Positions 1 through 6,326 of a stretch of DNA of 12,037 nt are shown here, piece after piece. The stretch comes from Lysobacterales bacterium CG02_land_8_20_14_3_00_62_12. Its GTDB lineage: Bacteria > Pseudomonadota > Gammaproteobacteria > Xanthomonadales > Ahniellaceae. The translations under genes were made by a program, and so were the position numbers. Position 1 is the stretch's first letter; each line of letters opens with the position of its first letter. The stretch covers positions 1 to 12,037 of the forward strand of contig PEUI01000380.1 in the NCBI GenBank assembly GCA_002785585.1, given 5' to 3'. A model generated the notes under the pieces. The model was not told the DNA's origin, did no database searches, and worked only from the letters and a program-made list of their open reading frames with translations.

Positions 1-32
1 CCAGAGCGCCGCTACTTCCAGAGCGCGGTCCC

Positions 33-58
33 TTTGGAGTGCGGCGGCTTGCCGCCGC
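33..58 (+). repeat. Hairpin repeat, copy 1 (upstream of uvrA)
   Basis: The word TTTGGAGT (33-40) is followed by a perfect 8-bp stem, GCGGCGGC (41-48) and GCCGCCGC (51-58), closed on TT. The same layout occurs in the opposite orientation at 3164-3189, with two stem positions changed in both arms so that pairing is kept. It looks like a REP-type extragenic palindrome. Its role is unknown; as RNA it could form a hairpin in the uvrA leader or at the end of an upstream transcript. Confidence 0.75.
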
Positions 59-71
59 TGTTCTCGTTCCG

Positions 72-112
72 CCAGCGCATTGGCGAACCCAGCGCATGTC
101 CACCCAGCGCAT
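72..112 (+). repeat. Three copies of CCAGCGCAT upstream of uvrA
   Basis: CCAGCGCAT occurs at 72-80, 89-97 and 104-112, with start-to-start spacings of 17 and 15 bases, 50 to 90 bases before the uvrA start. A different 9-base word, CCAGAGCGC, is also doubled at 1-9 and 18-26 (17-base spacing). These could be protein-binding sites, slippage products or chance in GC-rich DNA; nothing here decides between them. Confidence 0.5.
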
Positions 113-162
113 TGCCGCGAGCGCCGCTCCGGGCTATGGTGTGGGTTTGACCGGAAACCGCC

Positions 163-3069
163 ATGGCCTTGGACACGATCCGCATCCGCGGCGCACGCAC
201 GCACAATCTGAAGAACATCGACGTCGATCTGCCGCGTGATCGCTTGATCGTCATCACCGGGCTATCCGGGTCCGGCAAGAGTTCGCTCGCCTTCGATACG
301 ATTTATGCCGAAGGCCAGCGCCGCTATGTCGAATCGCTGTCTTCGTATGCGCGGCAATTTCTGTCAATGATGGAAAAACCCGATGTCGATCACATCGAAG
401 GCTTGTCGCCCGCCATCTCGATCGAACAAAAATCGACCTCGCACAATCCGCGCTCGACGGTCGGCACGATCACCGAGATCCACGATTATCTGCGGCTGCT
501 GTTTGCCCGCACCGGCACCCCGCGCTGCCCGGAGCACGGCCAGCCGCTGGCCGCGCAAACGGTGTCGCAGATGGTCGATGCCACGCTGGCACTGGACAGC
601 GGACACCGCTACCTGTTGCTGGCGCCGGTGGTGCGCGACCGCAAGGGCGAGCATCTGCAAGTGTTCGATCAACTGCGCAGCCAGGGCTTTGTGCGCGCCC
701 GCGTCAACGGCACTTTGCACGAACTCGACGCGGTGCCGGAACTGCCGTTGCGGCAGAAGCACACGATCGAAGCGGTGGTCGATCGGTTTCGGCCCAAACC
801 CGAAATCAAGCAGCGCCTCGCCGAATCGTTTGAGACCGCGTTGAAGTTGGGCGACGGCATCGTCCGCCTGGTAGACATGGACGACAGCGCAGCGCCGGAA
901 ACCCTGTACTCGTCCAAGTACTCCTGCCCGATCTGCGATTACTCGTTGTCGGAACTGGAGCCGCGGTTGTTCTCGTTCAATTCGCCAATGGGTGCCTGCG
1001 CCACGTGCGATGGTCTCGGCGTGTCGCAATTCTTTGACCCGGCGCGGGTGGTGGTTCACGCCGAGCTCGGCCTCGCCAGCGGCGCGGTGCGCGGCTGGGA
1101 TCGGCGCAACGCTTACTATTTTCAGATGATTCAATCGTTGGCACGGCACTACGCTTTTGCGGTGGAGACGCCCTGGCAGGAACTGCCCGCCGCGATCCGC
1201 GAAGCCATCCTGCACGGCAGCGGCGACACCGAAATTGAGTTTCGCTACCTGACCGAGAGCGGCGGCACGGTTGCCCGCAAGCATCGGTTCGAAGGCATTC
1301 TGCCGAATCTGGAACGCCGCTATCGCGAGACCGATTCACCGGTGGTGCGCGAAGAACTCGCCAAGTTCATCAGTGAGCAACCGTGCAAGGAATGCGGCGG
1401 CCAACGCTTGAACCGCTCGGCGCGCAATGTTTTTGTCGGCGAGCGTTCGTTGCCGGAACTCAGCGCGCTGCCGATCGACGCCGCCATGACCTTTGTCAGC
1501 CAGTTGAGTCTGAGCGGCTGGCGCGGCGAAATCGCCCAAAAGATCGTCAAGGAAATTGCGCTGCGCCTGCGTTTTTTGATCGATGTCGGGCTGAATTATC
1601 TAAGCCTGGCGCGCACCGCCGATACCCTCTCCGGCGGTGAAGCCCAGCGCATCCGGCTCGCTTCGCAGATCGGCGCTGGGCTGGTCGGGGTGATGTATGT
1701 GCTCGATGAGCCGTCTATCGGCCTGCACCAGCGCGACAACGAACGTCTGCTCGGCACGCTGACCCGGCTGCGCGATCTCGGCAACACGGTGATCGTCGTC
1801 GAGCACGATGAAGAGGCGATCCGCGCCGCCGATCATGTGCTGGATATCGGCCCGGCGGCGGGGGTGCACGGCGGCGAAATCGTCGCCCAGGGCCGGGTCG
1901 AAGACATCATCGCCGCCACGCGGTCATTAACCGGCGACTATCTATCCGGGCGCAAGCGCATCGAACTACCCGCCCAGCGTCGTCTGCCCAATCCCAAGTT
2001 GATGTTGTCGGTGCTGGGTGCCAGTGGCAACAACTTGCACAACGTCGATCTGCATATTCCGGCAGGATTGTTCACCTGCATTACCGGCGTCTCCGGCTCC
2101 GGAAAATCGACGCTGATCAACGACACGCTGTACCGGATCGCCGCGGCCGAACTCAACGGCGCCAGCGAACCCGCGGCACCGTATCGATCGGTGCAGGGCA
2201 TCGAACATTTCGACAAGGTGGTGGATATCGATCAGTCACCGATCGGCCGCACTCCGCGATCCAACCCGGCCACCTACACCGGTCTGTTCGCCCCGCTGCG
2301 CGAACTGTTTGCGCAGGTGCCGGAGGCGCGGGTTCGCGGCTATGGCCCGGGGCGCTTCAGCTTCAACGTCAAGGGCGGGCGCTGCGAAGCCTGCCAGGGC
2401 GATGGTCTGATCAAGGTCGAGATGCATTTCTTGCCCGATGTCTACGTGCCCTGCGATCTGTGTTGCGGGCTGCGCTACAACCGCGAGACGCTGGAGATTC
2501 AATACAAGGGCCACAATATTGCCGACGTGTTGGCGCTCACCGTCGAGGACGCCCGGCAACTGTTTGCACCGGTGCCGGTGCTGGCACGCAAGCTGGAAAC
2601 GCTGATGGCGGTGGGTCTGTCTTACGTCAAACTCGGGCAGAGCGCGACCACGTTGTCGGGCGGCGAAGCGCAGCGGGTAAAGCTGTCGCGCGAACTCTCC
2701 AAACGCGATACCGGACGCACCCTGTATATCCTCGATGAACCGACCACCGGCCTGCACTTTCACGACATCGCGCAATTGCTCGACGTGCTGCATCGGCTCA
2801 GTGATGCCGGCAACACCGTGGTCGTGATCGAGCACAATCTCGACGTCATCAAGACCGCCGATTGGGTGATCGACTTGGGTCCGGAAGGGGGCGATCAAGG
2901 CGGCCGCATCATCGCCGAAGGCCCGCCGGAAGCGATTGCGGCCAATGCGGCATCGCACACCGGGCGCTTCCTGACACGGGTACTGGCACCGCTGCCCAGC
3001 GCATCGCCCCGCGTTGGCAGCAAGCGCGCGAAATCCGCATCAGGCAAAACCGGGAAGACCAAAGCGTAG
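163..3069 (+). CDS. uvrA: UvrABC excision nuclease subunit A
   Basis: UvrA is the dimeric DNA-damage sensor of nucleotide excision repair; it loads UvrB on damaged DNA in the cytoplasm. The 968-residue product matches the family throughout. It has two ABC ATPase modules: Walker A at residues 33-40 (GLSGSGKS) and 642-649 (GVSGSGKS), LSGGEAQR signatures at 489-496 and 831-838, and Walker B with LDEP at 514-517 and 857-860. Both zinc sites are intact: C255/C258/C279/C282 and C741/C744/C764/C767. The start is well supported, since ALDTIRIRGARTHNLKN aligns with the usual N-terminus and GGAAA lies just upstream. It is about 28 residues longer than E. coli UvrA (940), mostly because of a Lys/Arg-rich tail after about residue 945. 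Its stop codon TAG lies inside the terminal repeat of the element at 3065-3128. I see no LexA-type box upstream, so SOS control is not supported by the sequence. Function is near certain. Confidence 0.98.
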   Translation: MALDTIRIRGARTHNLKNIDVDLPRDRLIVITGLSGSGKSSLAFDTIYAEGQRRYVESLSSYARQFLSMMEKPDVDHIEGLSPAISIEQKSTSHNPRSTVGTITEIHDYLRLLFARTGTPRCPEHGQPLAAQTVSQMVDATLALDSGHRYLLLAPVVRDRKGEHLQVFDQLRSQGFVRARVNGTLHELDAVPELPLRQKHTIEAVVDRFRPKPEIKQRLAESFETALKLGDGIVRLVDMDDSAAPETLYSSKYSCPICDYSLSELEPRLFSFNSPMGACATCDGLGVSQFFDPARVVVHAELGLASGAVRGWDRRNAYYFQMIQSLARHYAFAVETPWQELPAAIREAILHGSGDTEIEFRYLTESGGTVARKHRFEGILPNLERRYRETDSPVVREELAKFISEQPCKECGGQRLNRSARNVFVGERSLPELSALPIDAAMTFVSQLSLSGWRGEIAQKIVKEIALRLRFLIDVGLNYLSLARTADTLSGGEAQRIRLASQIGAGLVGVMYVLDEPSIGLHQRDNERLLGTLTRLRDLGNTVIVVEHDEEAIRAADHVLDIGPAAGVHGGEIVAQGRVEDIIAATRSLTGDYLSGRKRIELPAQRRLPNPKLMLSVLGASGNNLHNVDLHIPAGLFTCITGVSGSGKSTLINDTLYRIAAAELNGASEPAAPYRSVQGIEHFDKVVDIDQSPIGRTPRSNPATYTGLFAPLRELFAQVPEARVRGYGPGRFSFNVKGGRCEACQGDGLIKVEMHFLPDVYVPCDLCCGLRYNRETLEIQYKGHNIADVLALTVEDARQLFAPVPVLARKLETLMAVGLSYVKLGQSATTLSGGEAQRVKLSRELSKRDTGRTLYILDEPTTGLHFHDIAQLLDVLHRLSDAGNTVVVIEHNLDVIKTADWVIDLGPEGGDQGGRIIAEGPPEAIAANAASHTGRFLTRVLAPLPSASPRVGSKRAKSASGKTGKTKA

Positions 3070-3128
3070 GGTGGGTACAACCCACCGTTCTGAAACGCCG
3101 AGCCATGGTGGGTTGCACCCACCCTACG
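3065..3128. repeat. 64-bp inverted-repeat element overlapping the uvrA stop codon
   Basis: The ends are 22-bp inverted repeats (3065-3086 and 3107-3128) matching at 21 of 22 positions; the outer 12 bases, CGTAGGGTGGGT and ACCCACCCTACG, match perfectly. A 20-base core separates them. Each end is itself a hairpin: GGTGGGT/ACCCACC with 3-nt loops (3070-3086 and 3107-3123). The RNA could therefore form either one long stem or two short ones. The left end provides the uvrA stop codon TAG at 3067-3069. It has the form of a miniature REP- or MITE-like element and probably helps end transcription between the two convergent genes. No T-tract follows, so an intrinsic terminator role is inferred only. 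Confidence 0.85.
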
Positions 3129-3163
3129 ACCTCGCGGTAATCACCACCCCGCGAGAAAGCAAA

Positions 3164-3189
3164 GCGGGAGCAAGCTCCCGCACTCCAAA
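3164..3189 (-). repeat. Hairpin repeat, copy 2 (between uvrA and the copper chaperone gene)
   Basis: Read on the minus strand this is TTTGGAGT (3189-3182), then GCGGGAGC, a 2-base TT loop and GCTCCCGC. It is the same design as the copy at 33-58 but inverted. The two copies share the 8-base lead word and the frame GCGG..GC TT GC..CCGC; the two differing stem bases are compensated in the other arm. It lies downstream of both convergent genes and may act as a terminator hairpin. Confidence 0.75.
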
Positions 3190-3219
3190 TTCGCGCTTCG
3201 CGACTTCGGAGCACGCGCG

Positions 3220-3657
3220 CTACGGCGTCGGCCGACTACCGACGGTAAACGCCACCGGAAGTCGCCGACCATCCTGAAGTTCAAACTCGATCTGCACCTG
3301 ATCGCCGCTGGCGAACGCCCGCTTCGGCCCCATCAACATCAGATGCGCCGCGCCCGGTTCAAATCGAAAACTGCCATGCGCGGGAATGGTGACTGCGGCC
3401 AGCGGCGACATCTGCGCCACGCCGTCCTCGATCCGCGATTGGTGCAGCGACACCGACGCGAACTCGGCGCTGCTGGCCGCGACGATAACCAGATCGCTGG
3501 CGCTGTCATTGCGCAGCGTGGCATAGCCCGCCTGCATTCGCGCGGGCGGCGGTAGCAGCGGAATCCACGCCGCCGTCACCACCCAATCGGCGGCCGCGCT
3601 GGCACTCGCCGACGCCGCGAGCAAACTCAAACCGATTGCCAACAGAAATCTACGCAT
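3220..3657 (-). CDS. Periplasmic copper chaperone, PCu(A)C family
   Basis: This 145-residue secreted protein belongs to the PCu(A)C (DUF461) family, which binds Cu(I) in the periplasm and in studied members passes copper to cytochrome oxidase. The start at 3657 was chosen over upstream starts because it gives a clean signal peptide (MRRFLLAIGLSLLAASASASAA) and has AGAGGA eight or nine bases before it. The mature part holds the full family copper motif H-x10-M-x21-H-x-M: the His of LHQS, the Met of AQM, then HLM. The family usually works beside Sco or cytochrome oxidase genes, but none is present here; the gene stands alone between convergent uvrA and a divergent crotonase gene. A specific partner cannot be named. 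Family assignment is firm, physiological role less so. Confidence 0.92.
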   Translation of the reverse strand: MRRFLLAIGLSLLAASASASAAADWVVTAAWIPLLPPPARMQAGYATLRNDSASDLVIVAASSAEFASVSLHQSRIEDGVAQMSPLAAVTIPAHGSFRFEPGAAHLMLMGPKRAFASGDQVQIEFELQDGRRLPVAFTVGSRPTP

Positions 3658-3690
3658 GACTTTTCCTCTGCTCGGAAGACGGCAACGTGC

Positions 3691-3696
3691 ATGATA
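3691..3696 (-). promoter_or_regulatory. Possible -10 element of the copper chaperone gene
   Basis: On the minus strand TATCAT matches the sigma-70 -10 consensus at five of six positions and would start transcription about 27 bases before the ATG at 3657. I find no convincing -35 box at the usual spacing. The site lies in the 80-bp divergent gap shared with the crotonase gene, whose own promoter I cannot place. Confidence 0.3.
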
Positions 3697-3737
3697 CATT
3701 TCGCACGACTTAATCCACCCAACGCAGGCCCATCTCC

Positions 3738-4490
3738 ATGATCGAACCCATCGTCCACGACCGCACCCTTGAGCTGAAGCTCGCCCGTCCACCGGTCAAC
3801 GCCATCTCGCCAGAATTGACCCGCACCCTGCTCGATGCCATCCGTAACGCGCCCGCGCAGGGCAGCCGTGCGCTCATCCTGAGCGGTGCGCCCGGCCTGT
3901 TTTCGGCCGGGCTCGATGCGCCGAGCCTGCTCAAACTCGACCGCAGCGGCATCATCGCGTTCTGGAATGATTTTTTCGATCTGATGGCCGCCATCGCACG
4001 CTCGCCGATTCCCATCGTCGCCGCCATCACCGGTCACGCTCCCGCTGGCGGTGCGGTGCTCGCCATTTTCTGCGACTACCGGGTGATGGCCAGCGGTGCC
4101 TATCGCATCGGCCTCAACGAAGTGCAAGTCGGCCTGACCGTACCCGAAGTGATTCAACTCGCCTACAAACGCCTGCTCGGAGCGCACCGCGCCGAACGCC
4201 TGATGGTCGCCGGCGCCATGGTAGAGCCCGCCGAAGCCTTGGCGATCGGCCTGGTCGATGAACTGGCCGCGCCCGAACAAGTGATCGGCCGCGCCTTGCA
4301 CTGGTGCCAGCAGCATTTGGCGCTACCCGCCGAGGCCATGTCCAGCACCCGCCGCATCGCCCGCCGCGACCTCGCTGACCTGATGGGCGACCCGGGCCGT
4401 TTCCCGGTCGAACAATTCGCCGATGGCTGGTTCAGCAGCGAAACCCAAGCCAGCCTGCACGCCCTGGTGGCGCGGCTGAAGGCCAAATAG
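3738..4490 (+). CDS. Crotonase-fold 3,2-trans-enoyl-CoA isomerase-like protein
   Basis: The 250-residue protein has the crotonase (enoyl-CoA hydratase/isomerase) fold. Oxyanion-hole segments are FSAGLD (55-60) and GHAPAGGA (99-106). True hydratases use two glutamates, in the CEL and QPE motifs. Here the first position is Val107 and only the second remains, Glu128 in GLNEVQVGL. That single-glutamate pattern, the DYRVMA segment and the C-terminal ETQASL..RLK closely resemble mitochondrial-type 3,2-enoyl-CoA isomerase (human ECI1: GLNETQLGI, DYRILA). The likely reaction moves a cis/trans-3 double bond to trans-2, letting unsaturated fatty acids enter beta-oxidation. The start has only a weak ribosome site (AGG). 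It stands alone, with no other fatty acid genes beside it. A hydratase is less likely; the exact substrate is inferred. Confidence 0.87.
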   Translation: MIEPIVHDRTLELKLARPPVNAISPELTRTLLDAIRNAPAQGSRALILSGAPGLFSAGLDAPSLLKLDRSGIIAFWNDFFDLMAAIARSPIPIVAAITGHAPAGGAVLAIFCDYRVMASGAYRIGLNEVQVGLTVPEVIQLAYKRLLGAHRAERLMVAGAMVEPAEALAIGLVDELAAPEQVIGRALHWCQQHLALPAEAMSSTRRIARRDLADLMGDPGRFPVEQFADGWFSSETQASLHALVARLKAK

Positions 4491-4651
4491 CGCAGCGCTG
4501 CTTTCAAGTCCAAACTCGCTCAACACTCAGCGCTCGAACCGACCAACGGCTACCGGTTTTCTCCCTGTTCGCAACTGTGCGCAGTCCGGGTCATCACCAT
4601 GGATTCATAACAGGCTGCTGAGTTGGCCGCTTCCGCCGTGGCCGATCAGAC

Positions 4652-4680
4652 TTGACGTGTGACGTAACACGTCATAGCAT
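4652..4680 (+). promoter_or_regulatory. higBA promoter with palindromic operator in the spacer
   Basis: TTGACG (4652-4657, five of six to consensus) and TAGCAT (4675-4680, four of six) are separated by exactly 17 bases. Bases 4653-4674 form a 22-bp palindrome with a single mismatched pair: arms TGACGTGT and ACACGTCA around GACGTA. An antitoxin dimer bound there would cover the -35 box and the whole spacer, as expected for autorepression by a HigA-type protein. The predicted transcript start falls at about 4686-4688, on the toxin's ATG. Confidence 0.72.
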
Positions 4681-4686
4681 TTGTGC

Positions 4687-4965
4687 ATGATCGTTTCTTT
4701 CACGAACCAGCAAGTGGCAGCATTGTTTGATGACCAATCCGTGACCCGCTGGCGTTCCATCGAACGCCAGGCCAGACGCAGGCTGCTTTATCTGAATGCT
4801 GCCAGCACACTTGAGCAGTTGCGCTTGCCACCCGGCAACCACCTTGAAGCATTGCGTAATGATCGCAAGGGCCAGCACAGCATTCGTATCAACGACCAGT
4901 GGCGCATTTGTTTTCGCTGGGATGACGGCAATGCACACGAAGTTGAAATCACCGACTACCACTGA
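4687..4965 (+). CDS. higB: HigB-type toxin (RelE/ParE superfamily, GraT-like)
   Basis: The 92-residue protein is a HigB toxin; family members act as ribosome-dependent mRNA endonucleases that slow growth. Its length equals Proteus HigB, and it closely follows Pseudomonas GraT in the blocks RWRSIE, PPGNHLEAL, GQHSIRINDQWRICF and the C-terminal DYH. Arg73 and Tyr91 sit where catalytic residues are reported for Proteus HigB, so the toxin looks intact. I chose ATG at 4687 rather than TTG at 4681, because homologues begin MI.SF and the TTG would lie upstream of the predicted transcript start. There is no Shine-Dalgarno sequence, which fits a nearly leaderless message. The antitoxin gene follows after 9 bases, in the toxin-first order typical of higBA. 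Sequence composition seems less GC-rich than its neighbours, as is common for acquired modules. Confidence 0.93.
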   Translation: MIVSFTNQQVAALFDDQSVTRWRSIERQARRRLLYLNAASTLEQLRLPPGNHLEALRNDRKGQHSIRINDQWRICFRWDDGNAHEVEITDYH

Positions 4966-4974
4966 GAAAACTCC

Positions 4975-5274
4975 ATGAACAGTGATTCAATCAGCCCGAT
5001 CCCGCCCGGTGAAATCCTCTACGAGGAATTCATGCGGCCGCTCGCCATCAGCATCAACGCGCTGGCGCGCAGTCTTGACGTGCCACCCAATCGCATCAGT
5101 GCCATCGTCAACGGCAAACGGGCGATCACCGCCGACACCGCACTGCGTCTCTCCCGGTACTTTGGCACCGGTGCCCAACTCTGGCTCACTCTGCAAACCG
5201 ACTACGATCTTCGCGTCGTTCGCCGCCAACATGGCGCCAGCATCGAAGCCCGGGTGCAGGCCCGGGCGGCATGA
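4975..5274 (+). CDS. higA: HigA-type antitoxin, XRE helix-turn-helix
   Basis: This 99-residue protein is the partner antitoxin and likely autorepressor. It starts with the family hallmark PPGEILYEEF (10-19), followed by an XRE helix-turn-helix over roughly residues 24-64 (INALARSLDVPPNRISAIVNGKR is the core, from residue 27) and the typical LWLTLQTDYDL segment. It would bind and neutralise the toxin encoded just upstream and repress the shared promoter through the palindrome at 4653-4674. The start at 4975 lies 9 bases after the toxin stop, with GAGAAA as the ribosome site. The last codons include a 7-bp inverted repeat (5248-5267). No frameshift or truncation is seen, so the module appears functional. 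Confidence 0.93.
   Translation: MNSDSISPIPPGEILYEEFMRPLAISINALARSLDVPPNRISAIVNGKRAITADTALRLSRYFGTGAQLWLTLQTDYDLRVVRRQHGASIEARVQARAA
5248..5267 (+). repeat. 7-bp inverted repeat at the end of higA
   Basis: GCCCGGG (5248-5254) and CCCGGGC (5261-5267) flank TGCAGG within the last codons of higA. The hairpin would be stable, but no T-tract follows, so it is at most a transcript-end or stability element. It could also be chance from the Ala/Arg codons. Confidence 0.4.
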
Positions 5275-5315
5275 TGCAGTCCCGATGATCGCTGTCGTTG
5301 TGCGCCAGCGACGAA

Positions 5316-5350
5316 TGCACCCACCCTGCGCTTGAACTACGCTTGAACTA
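5316..5350 (+). repeat. Half-copy of the ACCCACCCTACG repeat followed by an 11-bp tandem duplication
   Basis: TGCACCCACCCTGCG (5316-5330) matches the right end of the element at 3065-3128 (TGCACCCACCCTACG) at 14 of 15 bases, with no matching left half. It runs directly into CGCTTGAACTA repeated twice head to tail (5329-5339 and 5340-5350). This lies in the 259-bp gap between the convergent higA and mtnP genes, which otherwise shows nothing I can name. Confidence 0.5.
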
Positions 5351-5533
5351 ACGGCATTCGGATGCTCCCATCGCAGACGCGACGCGCGAACCTGACTTGG
5401 GCCAAATGGCGCAGATTTTGGTCTGCCCAGCGTGGTGAAAAAGCGGGCGCATCGTCGAACCGGATTAGCCCTTCGGCAAGGCGCCGTCGGGACCACAGCC
5501 CAGCACGCTGATCAGGTTATTTTTGCGCGCTGC

Positions 5534-6313
5534 TCACCGGCGATCCAGCGCCAGCACAGCGCGAATCAGCGCCGGTACTTTGCTGGTGCATTCTTTCAGG
5601 ATGGCGAAGATCTCGTCGATGCTGATGGCGCTTGGTGATGACGCAGTGTCACCGCCACCGGCAGCACCACAGCCGGCGGCCCAGTTGGCGACCAGGCAGA
5701 GCGCGGCGTAGTCGATGCCGAGTTCGCGGGCGAGCACGGCTTCGGGCATGCCGGTCATGCCGACCAGGTCGCAGCCATCGCGCCGCAGCCTTTGGACTTC
5801 GGCGATGGTTTCCAAGCGCGGGCCCTGGGTGGCGGCGTAGCAGCCGCCGTCGACCAGAGCGATGCCGAGCTGACGACCGGCAGCGAGCAGACTTTGGCGT
5901 AGCGATGCGGTGTACGGCTCGGAAAAATCGACGTGCTCGACTGTGCTGCCGGGGTGGTCGGAAAAACTGCTCAGGCGGCCGTGGGTGTAGTCGATCAGTT
6001 GCGCGGGTACGGCCAGCGTGCGCGGTGCCAGGTCGTTGCGGATGCCGCCGACAGCATTGACGGCAATGATGCGGCGCGCGCCGATCTGCTGCAAGGCGTG
6101 GATATTGGCGCGGTAGTTCACCCGGTGCGGAGCGATCTCGTGGTGCTCGCCATGCCGGGCCAGAAACGCCACTCGATGATCGCCGAGGGTACCGATGACC
6201 AGCGCCGCCGAGGGCGCGCCATAGGGCGTGTCCAGCGTTTGTCGCTGAGCGTTTTGCAGCCCTTCGAATTGGTAGAGACCACTGCCGCCGATGACGGCGA
6301 GATCGATCCTCAT
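5534..6313 (-). CDS. mtnP: S-methyl-5'-thioinosine/purine nucleoside phosphorylase, MTAP family
   Basis: This 259-residue PNP/MTAP-family enzyme would split a methylthio-purine nucleoside with phosphate into free base and methylthioribose-1-phosphate. Family marks include the phosphate loop GGSGLY (9-14), ARHGEHHEIAPHRVNYRAN (52-70), TQGPRLET (162-169) and GMTGMPEAVLARE (185-197). Where adenosine-type MTAP carries Asp (TDYD), this protein has Asn210 in VANWAAG. An Asn there suits 6-oxopurines and matches the bacterial methylthioinosine phosphorylases (PA3004-like), so hypoxanthine is the likely product. A Gly/Ala/Ser-rich stretch (215-229) looks about ten residues longer than in relatives. 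The start at 6313 was chosen over 6385 because RIDLAVIGGSG is the conserved N-terminus and CGGAG precedes it. It sits 13 bases after hpt, whose product could use the hypoxanthine. The symbol follows family convention; substrate is inferred. Confidence 0.88.
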   Translation of the reverse strand: MRIDLAVIGGSGLYQFEGLQNAQRQTLDTPYGAPSAALVIGTLGDHRVAFLARHGEHHEIAPHRVNYRANIHALQQIGARRIIAVNAVGGIRNDLAPRTLAVPAQLIDYTHGRLSSFSDHPGSTVEHVDFSEPYTASLRQSLLAAGRQLGIALVDGGCYAATQGPRLETIAEVQRLRRDGCDLVGMTGMPEAVLARELGIDYAALCLVANWAAGCGAAGGGDTASSPSAISIDEIFAILKECTSKVPALIRAVLALDRR

Positions 6314-6326
6314 GGCTTGGCTCCGA

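Noticed and set aside
1..162. LexA (SOS) box upstream of uvrA
   Set aside because: A CTGT-like half site occurs near 58-61, but no properly spaced partner half is present.
364..1284. Open frame of about 306 codons on the minus strand inside uvrA
   Set aside because: Antisense to conserved UvrA coding sequence, with no family motif.
3627..4316. Minus-strand frame running through the isomerase gene into the copper chaperone region
   Set aside because: It is a shadow of the crotonase gene; the plus-strand frame has clear conserved motifs.
4492..4501. Palindrome GCAGCGCTGC just after the isomerase gene as a terminator
   Set aside because: It is a 10-bp palindrome without a loop and with only a short TTT after it, too weak to call.
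4681..4686. TTG at 4681 as the start of higB
   Set aside because: Homologues begin at the MI.SF methionine (4687), and 4681 lies upstream of the predicted transcript start.
5411..5426. Hairpin GCAGA/TCTGC as a terminator for higBA or mtnP
   Set aside because: Only five base pairs and no T-tract on the side where either transcript would end.
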